From positions 172,418,445-172,482,444 of the forward strand of contig OY998176.1 of NCBI GenBank assembly GCA_963921935.1: a stretch of DNA of 64,000 bases, read 5' to 3'. Positions 31,088-43,574 of the stretch are shown piece after piece; the stretch's first letter is position 1, and each line of letters starts with the position of its first letter. The notes beneath the pieces are model-generated. The model saw only the letters and a list, made by a program, of their open reading frames with translations. It was not told the origin of the DNA and did no database searches. The position numbers and the translations under genes were made by a program. This stretch comes from Galeruca laticollis. Taxonomy: Eukaryota; Arthropoda; Insecta; Coleoptera; Chrysomelidae.

Positions 31088-34000
31088 TCAAATTTCACCA
31101 AACAAATTCAGCTTCTTAACGAAGCCAATTAATTTGTTCAGTGAATGATATTTCAGATCCGAGGGCAAGAGAGTGGCCCTGCCAAACATCAGATACCTCA
31201 CTGGAGCCGCGGCGGGGTAGGCACAAATTATATGCTCTGATGTTCCATCATCTTCCAAACAAAGACGGCAAATCGGATCGTCCGACAGTCCAAGTTTCAG
31301 CATATGATGATTCAAACGACAGTGACTTGTTAGAAGGCCTGTTAGGCACCGTAAATCGTGTCTATTATAGCCTAACATTTGTTTGGATACATTATTCGAA
31401 AGATGTATGAAGGCCTTCGAATGAACCAATCCTGGTATATTATGCCAGAAGTCTAAAACTATTCTTGTAGTCTAGGTATTCAGTGTTTATTTGACAACAC
31501 TTGTTGCGATGATAATTGTAGGGCCTGGTCCGATAAAGTCATGAGCGGCACCCTCTCTTGCAAGAGAGTCAGCTTTCTCATTACTGTTCATACCAGAGTG
31601 ACCAGGGGTCCAAACCAGCGATACCCTGTTGCGTTCTCCTATTGAAGCGAGTTTTTTTGGCAGTCTAGAACCAAATTCGACGTTACACGGTACAAGCTAG
31701 GCCGCTTGGCTCTCCGTGAAAATTTTTATTGATCTGTGTGTGTGGTTGGATTGCCCCAAACTCTCCACACATGGAGCAGTGGCATACATTTCCGCCTGAA
31801 ATACGATTGCATAGGATCCCAGAGAGGTTGAGATTTCTGTCCTAGGTCTTCGACCTTATACACCCGCACCAGAGCCTGAGGGTGTCTTTGATCCATCAGT
31901 GTACCAACAGATGTCTGCTCTTGAGAGTTCATCCTTGCGTAGGACCCATTCATCTCTATTTGGAAATAGGACGGTATAAGGCAGATTATACTTTACTGTT
32001 GGGGGCATTATATCAGAGGTCATTCCCAGAACACTGTTTAATTTCTTTACTCAGTAATGTTAATGTCATGTAATGGCATTTTAATTTTTAAACAAAAATA
32101 TCAAGTGGGTGAAAATTGTAATGTGTCAAATGATTTAATTTTTAATGTCATGTCAGTTTCGATTTCAATAAACTAGTTGTTCAAGATATTACTATTTTTC
32201 TAGTAACAATTACGATTAGTTATACAAACACTATGACTTTTGGTGGCCGCTAGCATTCTACTTTGCTCTGTATAAGCCTGTTTTGTGCATTTAGAAATAT
32301 GCACAATTCTATATGCTGTCCATCTGGCCTCCTTTTTCAGAAGTATATGGAGAGGAGGAAGGTCCAGGAGGATTTCCATGGCTGCTGACGGTGTGGTGCT
32401 GATAGCACCAGTTATAGCCAATCTAGCCTGTCTCTGTATGCCAGAGAGTTTTGCTTATGCCGTTTTCTGTAAAGCTTTTGACCACCAAGCAATGGCTCCG
32501 TTTGTGATCATTGGTCTAACAATCATCACATAGATCTAATGGATTTGTTTGGGACCCAAGCCCCAAGATTTTCCGCAGATCCTGCGACATATCCACAAGA
32601 AAAGTCTGGCCTTATGGATGAATTTTCCGTAGTGAGCGTTCCAAGTAAGATTTTTATCTAGGATGATCCCCAAATATTTTACTTTCGCTGCAAATGGAGT
32701 AACCTCACCATTATAGGAAAGTGGCGGAGGATCCGCCAAATTTCTTCTCCTAGTGAAGGGAACTATCACAGTTTTACCAGTGTTAACACACATCTGTTCC
32801 CTCTGGCACCAACTGTAGGCATCGTCCAAAGTCCTTTGGAGGGTATTATGTGCAACCCGTCCTGACTTGGTTCTTGCAAGAATGACAAGGTCGTCTGCAT
32901 ACGTTTGCAGTTCTACCCTTCTTCCCACGAGAGTACCAAGCAGGTCATTCACCAGGAGTGATCACAAAATGGGAGATAACACTCCACTCTGCGGGCAGCC
33001 CCTGGAAACCTTAAACCTGATGGCCTCGTCTTGAATAGATGTAGTGGCTGTTCTATTAGTGAGCATGGCATATATCCAGCAGGTAATCGTTGGTTTGATG
33101 CCCTTTTCAGTCAAAGCTGAACCACTGGAGGCCGGTGGTGCATTGTCGAATGCTCCTTCGATGTCGAGAAAAATGGCCACCGCAATCTCCTTATTGTTAA
33201 GGGATTGTGTGATTTTCTCAACAAGGTTATGTAATGCTATATCTGTTGATAAGCGTACTGGTGGATGCTCAGGGGGAGCTGTATAAGGCTACCTGCCTGA
33301 TATGGCAGTCCAGTACTCTTTCAAGTTCTTTAGGCAGGAAAGATGTTAGGCTAATTGGTCTGACCGATTTAGGGTGTGGGTCTGTGCGGCCCACTTTCGG
33401 TATGTATAATACCCTTGCCGCCAACCAACCAACGGTGGTATATAATTCCACGCCAGACTAGCTCTATACAATTTAATGAGGATGGGTATAAGTAATTCCA
33501 GTCCGTTTTGTAGCTGAGCTGGAAAGATGCCGTCCCTACCGGGAGATTTGAAGGACTGAAATGATTTTATTGCCCATTCAACTTCTTTTCTTCGCTTATA
33601 TAGGCTTTTGTTCCACCAAGTAGAGTTGCGATTGTCTTTTTTTGTCTTGAGTGGACAGTTTCCATGATAGGAGGAGATCACTGCTCTCCGAAGCTTGTCT
33701 GCCGCCGTATCTATCCCATCACAACTGTTTATTGTAGTGAAGCCTTCCTCAATGTACCGTTGGAGGGAATTTCTGTATCCGCACCAGTCAGTAGCTTTTG
33801 AATCGCGATATTCCACTACTGGCCGTAGACCTATTTCAATGTTGAATTGAATGTACCTGTGATCTTAACACGAAGGCTCAGTAGATACTGCCCAACGCCG
33901 TATCTAATTGCTCAAAAAGTTTGAGCTGACTATTAAATCTAACACCTCTGATCTATATCTAGTTACAAAAGTTGGTTCAGAGCCCTTATTAATAACAGAT

Positions 34001-34524
34001 AACCCTTCCCCTAGTATATAATCAAAAAGTAACTCACCTCTATGATTTATATCCGTGCTGCCCCACGATGTATGGTGTGAATTGGCGTCACAGTCCATGA
34101 CTAACTGGAGTCTCTTCTTCATGCTATAGTCGATTAGCCGACGTATAGCGAGGGGAGGTACAGTATCCGTGTCCCCTGGGAAGTATGCTGAGCAGGCGAC
34201 TATGTAAGTCATACCATTCATCTCCGGTAGGGACACTAGGATTGCTACTACATCAGGAGTGCAGAAGCCTGTAAGCAAAAAATAATTAATATTTTTCCTA
34301 ATGAGGATACAAGCCCTGGGTTTCACCCCAGGACAGACTACTACCTCACCAGGAATATTGCTGAGACCAGTTACTCGGTCTGTGTTTCCTGTCCATGGTT
34401 TTTGCAGGAAGGCAAGGTCAATTGATTCGTCCTTGAACCTTTTACCAAGAATGTATGAAGCGGCCTTGGCATGCTGTAAGTTTGCCTGTAAACAGTTGAA
34501 AGTGGCGAATACAGGTAGCCGCAA
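31088..34524 (-). pseudogene. LINE ORF2: AP-endonuclease, reverse transcriptase, RNase H
   Basis: The replication enzyme of the element. In order: endonuclease from Met 34524 (FNCLQANLQHAKAASY; DCDANSHHTSWGS; RSEVLDLIVSS); reverse transcriptase (SFKSPGRDGIFPAQLQ, about 33540; IFLDIEGAFDNA, about 33170; GCPQSGVLSPIL; catalytic TYADDLVILA, about 32890; VKYLGIILDKNLTW); RNase H (YTDGSK-type sequence in shifted frames, about 31900); and a C-terminal CRLCLEDDGTSEHIICAYP zinc-binding motif before the end at 31088. At least seven frameshifts or stops divide it, including near 33900, 33350, 32960, 32530, 31950 and 31450, so it is inactive. Confidence 0.87.
32060..32210. other. A+T-rich insertion within the LINE
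   Basis: About 150 bp of A+T-rich sequence with two TTAATGTCATGT phrases (about 32058 and 32141) interrupts the otherwise G+C-richer LINE between the reverse transcriptase and RNase H parts. The source is not recognised. Confidence 0.55.
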
Positions 34525-34548
34525 GCAAACTTGTGTCTCCTCAGATAC

Positions 34549-35286
34549 CTAGGGGAGATCACACGGTGGGTCAATTGAGGCGCCACCATCTGATCCTCCC
34601 AGGGGTGAGGCTGTAGTTGGTGCCATTGACGAGGCTTGGTTACCTTTTGCCACGGCAGATTCAGCTGATTGCTTTGGTCCATTAGTCGAGGCCATACTGG
34701 TATTCGATTTCAAGACAGCAGGTCCAGTTCCTTTTTCCGGTTCCCTTGAAGAGACGTTACCCATCTTCTTTTTGGGGAAGCCAGCTCTCCCTTTGGGATG
34801 GCTGGTGCCCTGGCTACGTGCCTCCGATACACTCCCCCGGTTCTTGTGAGGAGGGTCGGTCCTCCATACTGCAACAGTAGGTTTTCCACTCGGCCGCGGG
34901 ACACGGCTTTTCTCGGATCTCTTCGAGGGACCCGGTTTTGATGCCAGTTGGGAGGGCCAGGCTTTGAGCCGGAAAACAACCTGTCCAAAACCCAGGTATG
35001 GTTTGAATCCAATTCTCTCCAACGTGGCCATGGATCGATCGTCAATGGCGAAAGTAAATGTTTGACCGGTGCCTGTAATTTCCTTGTGTAGGACAGTCCA
35101 CTCCAAGGTAAATAGACCGTGGTTCATTTTCCTCAGTCTGGTGAGGACCTGTTCTGAAGTCAGTCTACGACTGCCTTCGTCATGTATGTAAGCCACACAA
35201 ATGTGAGGCTTTGGGAGTTGGTCACCTGAAAAACATTTCAGGGAGGCACCGTCCCATGGTTGAAATGTATTGACTACGCCAGTCAA
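34549..35286 (-). pseudogene. LINE ORF1, C-terminal part (DUF4780-like)
   Basis: A 245-codon frame begins TGVVNTFQPWDGASLKCFSG and includes HICVAYIHDEG, FTFAIDDRSMATLERIGFK and a Pro/Ser/Lys-rich tail ending DPPCDLP. The fold resembles the DUF4780 region found in many insect LINE ORF1 proteins. No CCHC knuckles are seen. It ends 25 bp before the ORF2 start (Met at 34524), the usual tight spacing. Confidence 0.7.
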
Positions 35287-35492
35287 CCACGAGACACTTT
35301 CCTGATTTACACAGGTGACTTGTAATCATCCAGGCCGGAAAGTACAGCTCTGGAACTGTACTTGTGGACCACCTTCAGGTATATCCTCTACAGCGGCCAT
35401 AATGGCATACTGAAGGGACTCCATTTGATTGGTCGTGATGGAGGCTGAGGAGGTTCAAGATGTAAAATTCCAATTTTGATGCCGGATACAGC

Positions 35493-35891
35493 CTACCCAT
35501 AAGAGTGCTTTTGTAAGTCAGTTCCCCCTGACGTTACCATTGATTCAGCCGAGCAGGGCTTCTTTGCCTCTTGTTCGGGTGAGCCATCGTTAGAGCGTAA
35601 ACGCTTGCTGGTACCAGCCACAGAGGGAGAATGTTTCCTCTCTTGCGGTCGATCCGGCTCCCGCTGCTCTAGAATTTGATGCAAGGCGGATTTGTAAGAA
35701 ACCCCACTCTTGAGGAAACGACTGAGTCGTTTCCTAACTGCACCACCTAGTTTCCTAGGTTTATTTTCAGGAGTTGGAGACCTGAGTAGGTTTCGTTCCT
35801 GATTAAAGGTTACAGGGAGATCAGTTGGAGTCGATAGGTCGACTTCCATCTTCTCTGTAGTTTTTATGTTTATGTTGGTTACTTCTTCCAT
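35493..35891 (-). pseudogene. LINE ORF1, N-terminal part
   Basis: A 132-codon frame starting MEEVTNINIKTTEKMEVD, with a basic stretch (GGAVRKRLSRFLKSG) and Ser/Pro/Glu-rich low-complexity sequence typical of the disordered start of LINE ORF1 proteins. A frame change near 35490-35290 separates it from the next part. ORF1 protein would bind the element RNA. Confidence 0.7.
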
Positions 35892-36100
35892 AAAAGTCCC
35901 ACGAGTAGCTAGGGAAAAAGCGGTTCATCACGGCAGAGCCCTGCATTACCATGACAAGGCTGACTTACGACGGGAGGGCGCTTAGTATCCCGAAGGTTCC
36001 GTTAGTGACAGGTGATAGGCTCACTGTCATGCATCCCCTTGGCACGGATACGCACACCTTAGGATAAGGCCGAAAGACCGTTGGGATGTCATTTAGTCAA

Positions 36101-36592
36101 AGAATAACAGCACCAAAAATTATCCTGTTAATTTAACATAAGGTGATACCCTAGAGATAAACCTCTAGCAAAATTTTGTACACCATTACCTACTAATGCC
36201 CACTACTGACCCAGTAATGCCAGTACTGATCCAAGAATGCCCATTATTGCCTCAACAATACCAATTATTGCTCCAGTGATCAGTGACGTAGCCGTGGTGC
36301 GAAAAATAGGTGGATCCCCCTAATAAATTGTACAGTTTTTATAAAGTCGAAATATAAATACTTCAAAGAAGCAAAGCTACTTTACCATAATTTCTTTATC
36401 ATGCACAGCAATGCTACTTACTGTTAGTATGTGCTCGAGTATCTTACCTGAGCATATTTCTACAGTTGAGCAGTTCATGAATATAATTGAATAAATAATG
36501 TTATTAGGTAATGAAACAAAATGAATCGATATGTTTATTTGTGTATTTATATAAAATTTCCAATTGTGGATAAAAATAAAATATCGAAAATA

Positions 36593-36596
<4 letters not shown>
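36101..36596. other. unassigned DNA with a degenerate short tandem repeat
   Basis: At about 36183-36282 a ~20-bp motif of the form TACTGACCCAGTAATGCC recurs four or five times with variation. The rest shows no gene. Confidence 0.6.

Positions 36597-36649
<53 letters not shown>
36597..36649. repeat. (TA)n microsatellite
   Basis: About 26 TA units in a row. Confidence 0.97.
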
Positions 36650-36650
<1 letters not shown>

Positions 36651-36722
36651 CCGAGTGTATTACTCATGTACAAAGGATAACTTATATATTAAAAAAGTTA
36701 TATATACATAGTTATTTTCCAA

Positions 36723-36858
36723 TTAATCTTAAGCTGATCTGAAAAATCATTTGGCAAGAAAAAAATGTATATATTGCAGCCTTATACCGAAAATTGGGCC
36801 AAGTCTTATACATTTTTTTTTGCCAAATAATTTTTTAGATCGGCTTGAAATTAGTTGG
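36723..36858. repeat. foldback repeat
   Basis: Left arm AAGCTGATCTGAAAAATCAT through TTGGCAAGAAAAAAATGTATA. Right arm TATACATTTTTTTTTGCCAA through ATAATTTTTTAGATCGGCTT. It lies just past the 3' end of the RTE-like fragment. Confidence 0.82.
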
Positions 36859-36879
36859 CTCGAAAAATACCGTTTAGGT

Positions 36880-38345
36880 CTATGGCCTGGTTAATTTCTT
36901 CCATTCGTCTCTGTTTCTGTCTTCTTCTTTCCAGTTGGTGATCTTTTTTCCCCTTATATCTTGTATTATCGCTTTCCTCCATTTCCTTCTGGGCCTGCCT
37001 TTCTTTTTTCCCTCTGGTGTTGCCCACACTACCCCTTCACTGTCCTTGAGTCCTCCATTATTTCTAAGTGTCTCAACCATTGTAACCTTTTTGACTGTAT
37101 AATTTCAGATATGTTAGGTTCGTTAAATATTTCGTAGATTTCTTTGTTTGTCCTCCTTTCCCATCCCTCTTCTGTCTTTTTGCCCCTATATATCCTCCTC
37201 AGTATCTTTCGCTCCCGTATTTCAATCTTGAGCTGTTCCTTCTTATATAGTATCTAGTGTCCATGTTTCGCTACCGTATTGCATTGTTGCATTGTTTTGT
37301 ATACACATTTCTTCGTTTACCGTGACAATTCTTTGAATTCAAATAAATTATGTAACGCTGCTGCGCATCTATTGCTCTTTGCTATGCGGAGGTCTATTTC
37401 AGCTTGTCCTTCGCATCTGTTTGTAATAAAAACGCCAAGATGCATGTAACTGTCTGTGTCGCTTATCGTTATTTTTCCACTGTTGTTTGTAATTCTAGCT
37501 CTCCAGCGAATTTTCTTGAATGTTTGTTTTTGAGTTGCATGTACTGACTCTCCTTCTCATCTATTTTTAGTCCCATCGTTCCTGTCGTGTCTAATAACTG
37601 TTCTGTTATATTATTGAGTTCCTTTTCGCTTCTCGCTAACAAGACGATATCATCTGCGTATACTAATACCTGGTGAGATCTGTTGATCAGGATTCCATGT
37701 CTGTTTATTTTACTGTTTCTAATGACTGTTTCAAGGACTAAGTTAAAAAGTAGGGTCGATAACGGGTTTCCCTGTCTGAGTCCATTTTGTACTTCGAATT
37801 CTTCTGTTTCTTCTCCTCCTACTCTTATTGCACACCTTGTATTTTTCAGGGTCATGTTTATTAGATTAGCAAGTTTTGGTGGTATTTTGGACTTTTTATA
37901 GCGTTTAACATTTTTTGTCGATTTACCGTGTCGTATGCGCTTTTACAATCAATGAACATGATATAGGTCGGTATTTCGTATTCATAGCAACTTGTGAGCA
38001 CCTGTTTTAAAATAAAGATTTGATCAGTCGTTGACCTGCCCTTTCTGAAACCGCCTTGGTATTCCCCGATAATATTTTCAGCAACTACTTCTACCCTTTT
38101 TTTTATTAACGTAGCTGGTACCTTATATGTAACGTCCAGCAAGACTATACCTCGATAGTTACCACAATCAGCTGGGTCCTCTCCTTGCATATTCGTAGTA
38201 TTACTGCTTTTCTCCATTCTAGTGGCATTTCTTCCGCTATCTATATTTCCCTGATTCGTTCGATTATTTCTTTAATTAGTTGTTGTCCTCCATATTTTAT
38301 ATTCCCTGCAGTAATTTTGTTTGACCCCGGACATTTATTATTCTG
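36880..38345 (-). pseudogene. RTE-like LINE fragment (reverse transcriptase)
   Basis: A 5'-truncated RTE-type LINE read from about 38345 downwards. It starts PGSNKITAGNIKYGG, then GNYRGIVLLDVTYKV, EYQGGFRKGRSTTDQIF, MFIDCKSAYDTVNR, FEVQNGLRQGNPLSTLLFNL and the catalytic LVYADDIVLLA (about 37660). The C-terminal GRPRRKWRKAIIQDIRGK (about 36990) and WKKLTRP tail are typical of RTE proteins. Frames change near 38260, 38200, 37860 and 37470, and several stops lie between 37470 and 37080. It is a separate family from the RTE-like element at 43575-46793. Confidence 0.85.
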
Positions 38346-39257
38346 CATACTTGTCATACTTCTCAACACTCGTCAGTGACGATTAGCGTTCGTAGCGATA
38401 AGTACCTACCTATAATAAAGTACCGAAATAACGTAGAGTGATTCATACCATTCTTATCGTTTGAAGAGTTTAAGACTCGCATCTTCATCACCAACTCATA
38501 AGCGTACGATGCCATTTAATATTTACAGACACAAGTATTTAATTAATAAAAAAAATTATCTCTTAGCAATGTAGATATAAATGGTTTTGTGGATTGAAAA
38601 AATGATTTTCTTTTGAAAATGTTCCTACCAAAAGACTGGTTGAGGGCAATTATACCGATTATTGCCAATAACAAATCTACTACTAAAAAAAAATTAGAAC
38701 TTTATATTACAAACTGTTCCACCTTATAATATGCAATCAATTCTATAACAGATTATATTAAGAATGAAAAAGATATTCATCAGGTAATTATTAGAGCAAA
38801 AAATTGCAAAAATAGTGCTAATAGCATAAAAATATTGAACAAAAATCACTTGAACAGCTCAAAATTTGCGGAAAAAGCAATAAATCAGCATATTGAGCAA
38901 AACATAAATTTATAAACCAATGAAAAAATGAAATAAAATAAGTAATAAAAGCAAATTAAAACTGAAAGTAAGTTATGAAAAGTATAATGGTGCGACCATC
39001 AACTTCTTTTAAAAAACAACTGCTCCTCGATCTAGTGATGTACCACGTATTAAATTATATGTAAAGGTCGACAGGTGAAATAAAAGTCCAATTTTCAACT
39101 CTCAAGCTTCATTTTTGTTTTCAATGGGGAAAAGTAACTAAACAGTAAAAGGCATGGCACAGCGCAAAGCATAAAAACAGCTAAAGTAAATCTCTCATGG
39201 TTGTTTAAAGAATTAAGCAATAAGCATAACGTTTAAATTCCAGTCGCTAATTATTAT

Positions 39258-40990
39258 AATTCTTCTAAAATATCGTCACAGTCATCAAAATATCTTCATA
39301 TTTATCCCCCGTAATAGTATATTCGTTAAGATTCACAACCACTGGTTCTATAGTGATTTCAACGTGGTTATCAAGATCCCATATCTTCTTCTCTCCTTTT
39401 ATGACATGATTCATACAATTTGTTCATAATTCTGATGTCACATTACTTACAGCATCATTAAGAAGTTCTTTAACGTCGTTCAGTTTAAAATTGACATTTT
39501 TCTTTGCTATTTCATTTTTTATTTGAGCCCAAACAAGCTCTATTGGGTTCAGCTCGCAATGATAGGGCGGCAATCTGAGAAAAATCACGCCTCGCCTTTG
39601 TGCCAATTCATCTACTGCGTATCGAATATATATGTGTTTGTGCAGCCGCGCCAAGTTTAATAATTCTACTTTTAACAAATTGTTATCAAATGGAATATTT
39701 TTTTCACTAAGGCACTTGTGATGATCTCAAAAAGACGTTATCCAAAAAAACATTATTAAATTTGTGTAAATAATAATTCCAATGTGGTTAGCGGGTATCG
39801 ATCTATTAAGATCAGGTAAACATAACAAAAGCACGTCCGCTGTAAACATATCACATTCACATGCTCAGGAAGGTCAAGTGTACGGGACACTGACTTAGTA
39901 GTTCGCAGACTTGCTATAAATAGAAAGGTTCGACAATTTCATGATGATTCATTATTATTATTATTTTGAATAGTACAAATGTATATATTGAGTATCTATA
40001 ATCTGTGTTAGTAATTCTTAAATATATTTTATCCCAGTGACTTTTAAACGATGTTATTTATTCAACACCAAGGAATGGTTATGAGGTTAGGGTTTCTCAA
40101 AGATGAATGGTTTTATGATTAAAGTAATCTATATGAGGGGCACTTACTAAGTAACCACCATATGGCGATCCTGCAATGTGGGCTTTTCTCCATTTGGTTG
40201 TTGGTAACTACTCGATACGTCGGATGTGATACGGTGCGTTGTCTATAACGACAACAAAACCTGGATCAATTGTTGAGATAATCTCAGAAAACCATTTTTT
40301 ATAATGTTCCGCATTCATTTCTTCATGTCAATCGCCAGATTTATTAGAAACAAATGCGTTTAAACCTCCTTCGACAAATCCTGAATCACTGCCGATATCT
40401 GTTATAATGAGGCGTTTACCTTTTCCAGATGGATCTTTCAATCCAGTCGATAGTCTTACTATGGATGCTTGTCTTTTGTTTTTTATATTCAAATCTTGCC
40501 AAAGTTTTGTAATTGTGTGGCCTTCATTCAATCACGTTTCATCGGTGTAATATATTTTTATGTTATATCTTCGATACCCTTCTATGGCTTTTAAATATTT
40601 TCTGCGCCATAAAATTATCTCCTGTTTTTCAATTAAGGCACTATTCCGGCTTCGCTACAAATATCTAAAGTTCAAGTTACGTAATGTGCGTAACAAAATA
40701 TTTCTTGGTATTGGCGGCAAAGCTACATTAGACTGAAGAGACGATGCAATTTTCTTTAAAGTTGGTACCTCATTTTTAAAATAAAATCCATGTACTGTGC
40801 GACGTATCATCTACTTTTGTTGATCGTCTAGTTCAATTTTTGCTTACTCTAGTTTCAGGCGTAAGCGTCGACGGATTTGACCCACTAGTTGAATTAATTA
40901 CTTTGTAAACAGTGCTTTCTCCCTTTTTTGTCATAATACTACATAATGTAACTACTTTACTTAGTCATATTTTTCCTTCAAACCGTTTTT
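39258..40990 (-). pseudogene. IS630/Tc1-like DDE transposase, broken
   Basis: From about 40850 downwards: VHGFYFKNEVPTLKKIASSL, a helix-turn-helix-like segment, the first catalytic region (YYTDET followed by LNEGHTITKLWQDL, about 40550-40490), GLKDPSGKGKRLIITDIGS, GGLNAFVSNKSGD, VVVIDNAPYH (second Asp, about 40250), KWRKAHI; then, beyond the insertion, CLSEKNIPFDNNLLKVELL and LPPYHCELNPIELVWAQIK (third residue, Glu, about 39530). All three catalytic positions are present. Stops lie before LNEGHT, after NKSGD and after IRRIE, and the 421-bp insertion splits it. A relative sits at 50530-51354. Confidence 0.82.
39718..40138. mobile_element. 421-bp insertion flanked by GGCACTT
   Basis: The transposase reading breaks between KAHI and CLSEKN, and the inserted block lies between two copies of GGCACTT (39711-39717 and 40139-40145). 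Inside is TATAAATAGAAAGGTTCG (about 39915), which looks like a small promoter, and several A+T-rich stretches. It has no inverted termini, coding frame or poly(A) end that I can see, so its class is unknown; a small solo LTR or non-autonomous element is possible. Confidence 0.6.
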
Positions 40991-41093
40991 TATCATCGTT
41001 TTTTTTCGGGCGTTAAATGATGGCACCGTTTTTTGGCTCCTGACACACCGCTAGTACTTATCAATACTCATCATTATCAATATGTTGCTAATA

Positions 41094-41160
41094 TCAAACT
41101 CAAAACTCAAAATTCGAAACTCAAAACTCAAAATTCAAAACCCAAAACTCACAAAATTCA
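41094..41160. repeat. short tandem repeat, CAAAACTCAAAATT type
   Basis: About eight imperfect copies of an 8-base unit (AAAACTCA/AAAATTCA) within the IS630-like element. Confidence 0.85.
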
Positions 41161-41599
41161 TAAAGTAGCAATACTGCTCGTTACAGTATCAACAACTAAA
41201 TATAATACAATCAAATAATTTGTTTCATTTTTTTTTGTAAATTATTTTAAAAAAAATTTTGTTTTTACCTCTTCAACGAATCGATCTACGTTTATGGACG
41301 TCTTATCAGTTGGTATTGAGGATTGAAATTTTATACAGTTCTAGACTTTCTTATCCGGTAATAAACGCTACAGTACTTCAAAATTGGGGCCAATTTTGTA
41401 TAGAGTATTATTTACTTATCGTTTGGTTCACAGTAACATGTAGGCAGCCTCAAAAAAAGTATTATTTTCATAGTTAATTTATTTTATTCTTAAGAATTAT
41501 TTTGTTCTGCTTTATTTTGATTGTGAACCATACTTAAACATTAGTCACTCTACTTTATTTCGGTACTTTAATATACTTACAATCTAGCTAGCGAATTTC

Positions 41600-43452
41600 G
41601 AATTTTAATCGAAGTGTTTAGGTATTGTTATACTGCAACAACATCTTCTAACGAAGCCGAATATTCAAAAGCAATACGCCCGGAATATACAGCAATTACC
41701 GATCCAGACGATGATGCAACGACGTCAAGTTCCACGGTTTCAAAGATACAAAATGGAAGTATGATAAATCATGTATCAGTTTCGGGTTTGTTGATTCCAA
41801 CGGTTGACCTCTCTGCATGTTACGTAGTAAACTGCTTCCTAATAGTTGCATGGCACCTGCCAAGTTGGGCCGACATTTGGAAACTATATACCCCGAGTCT
41901 AAAGACAAGTTAAGAATTTTTTGTACGTGAAACAGAACAATTATTGGAAAGTCAAAAAGCTATGATGATTGTTACCCAAACTATCAATGAAAAGGCCATG
42001 GAGGTATAATATTTAGTTAACTATCGCATTGCACACGTAGGCGAAGCACACACTATCGCTGAGAATTTAATAAAACCATGTGTGTTAGACATAGTAAAAT
42101 GCATGCTGGATGGAAAATCTGCAAAGCATCTTTCTACTGTGCTGCTATCAAACGATACTGTTCAATGATTTGGCAAGCTAGGTCAAACAAGAACTAGTTC
42201 TTGTCTTCGAAAAACACGATTCGTCTTGAAAATGGATGAGTTGACTGATGTCGCTGGTCTGTCTATCTTGCTGGTTATCGTGAGATATCCATATGAAAGT
42301 TCTTTTAAAGAAGATATGCTTATGGGTTCATCGCTGCCCACAAACACTACCGGAGAATAAATTTTCAATAAAATGAAAACATGTTTTCTAGAAAATAATT
42401 TCAGATGGAACGATTGCATTGACATTTGTACAGATGAGGCCAAGGCAATGAATGATAAAACAGCAGGACCAATCTCACTAACAAAAAATAAAGCGTCTAA
42501 TTGTAGTTTCAGCCATTGTATCCTGCATAGACAAGCACGTGCGATGAAGCAAATGCCGTTAAATTTAAAATTAGTTATGGATGAAGTGGTAAAAATAATT
42601 AATTTTATCGAATCACGAGCACTACAATCCCGATGGTTCTCGTTATTTTGTGAAGATCCTGGCAGTGAACATAAAACACTGCTGCTCCATACAGAAGTGC
42701 GATGGCTATCTCGGAGTAAAACTTTAACAAGACTATTTGAACTTAGAGCCGAGTTACAAATGCTTTTTTCAGATACTACTTTTAATTTGAAAGATCGTTT
42801 GTATGATAAACCTTGGTTGTTTAGACTGTTTTTATGAACTGAACGTAATAAATTCATCATTGCAAGATGAACTGACAACAGTATTCCAGGCCTGTAACAA
42901 AATAACTGCCTTGAGAAGAAAATTATATTTTTGAATTATTTCCGTTGGTAAGTGAAAAATAAAAATATTTACGTTACGCGCTGAGTTTGTTCTCAATAAC
43001 GACTCAGAAACGTTTCCAGATGAGATATCTGAAGAATTGGTGCGAATGTTTTGGGAATTGTTTTCCCGGAGAACAGAAAACAAAAAGAAAACTGAATTAT
43101 GGATTCATAACCCTTTTTGCCCCCAACTTGCACAAGCCCGAAAGTCTGTCAAACGAGATATATGAACCTCTTTTAGAAATGTCGTCAGATACAAGTATGC
43201 AGTCTCTGTTCAAAACGACGCCTCTCTGCGATTTTTGGTGTAGAATCTGTGATGAATATCCAATGCTTGCCAAAATGGCTCCGAATATTCTTCTCCCGTT
43301 CCTAACAACAAAATTGTGCGAAATAGGATTCTCAGCCTATGCAGCCATGAAAACAAAATACCGCAATAGAATAGACGCCTAACCTGATATGAGACTTCAA
43401 CTGTCTTCTATCAAACCTGACATCAACCAGTTGATGAAAAATAAAAAACAGT
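41600..43452 (+). pseudogene. hAT transposase (ZBED5-like), interrupted by stops
   Basis: A hAT-superfamily transposase of the group that gave rise to vertebrate ZBED5-type proteins. In order: a BED-finger relic (MAPAKLGRHLET.YPESKDK, about 41850-41910), FVRETEQLLESQKAMM, the catalytic-core segment with LENNFRWNDCIDICTDEAKAM (about 42390-42450), FSHCILHRQARAMKQMP, LLLHTEVRWLSRSKTLTRLFELR (about 42680-42750), and the C-terminal dimerisation part PFLTTKLCEIGFSAYAAMKTKY ending near KKQFHTSH (about 43460). Stops or frameshifts occur near 42008, 42168, 42358, 42838, 42935 and 43165. The matching right terminus lies at 46877-46896, past an inserted RTE-like LINE. The left terminus was not found. 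Confidence 0.87.
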
Positions 43453-43574
43453 TCCATACCTCCCATTTATTAGATTTTTTTTTCAATGTCTTCTATTATT
43501 ATTCTTGTTATATAGTAATTTACTAAGTAAAGTAAGTAATACGTAGTAACTGTTCCTTTATTATGCTTATTAGG

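Larger units (their letters stand above)
31020..36100 (-). mobile_element. RNase-H-bearing LINE, nearly full length
   Basis: A ~5.1-kb non-LTR retrotransposon on the minus strand, visibly more G+C-rich than its surroundings. From the 5' end (about 36100) it has a short leader, ORF1 (35891-34549), and ORF2 with endonuclease, reverse transcriptase, RNase H and a Cys/His C-terminus (34524-31088). RNase H places it in the broad I/R1/LOA part of the LINE tree; I cannot name the clade. No target-site duplication was confirmed. A ~150-bp A+T-rich insert splits the ORF2 part at about 32060-32210. Confidence 0.88.
38410..41572 (-). mobile_element. IS630/Tc1-like element with short inverted ends
   Basis: AAAGTACCGAAATAACGTAG (near 38420) recurs inverted as CTACTTTATTTCGGTACTTT (near 41552), marking termini about 3.15 kb apart, with TAATA/TATTA-type sequence outside. 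One transposase lies on the minus strand. The element carries a later 421-bp insertion (39718-40138). Exact ends and target duplication are not settled. Confidence 0.7.

Noticed and set aside
31141..34552. Plus-strand frames of 60-89 codons
   Set aside because: Antisense shadows of the minus-strand LINE, whose motifs explain the sequence.
42183..42878. 231-codon minus-strand frame
   Set aside because: It is the antisense shadow of the hAT transposase, whose plus-strand motifs (HCILHRQA, LLLHTEVRWLSR) are clear.
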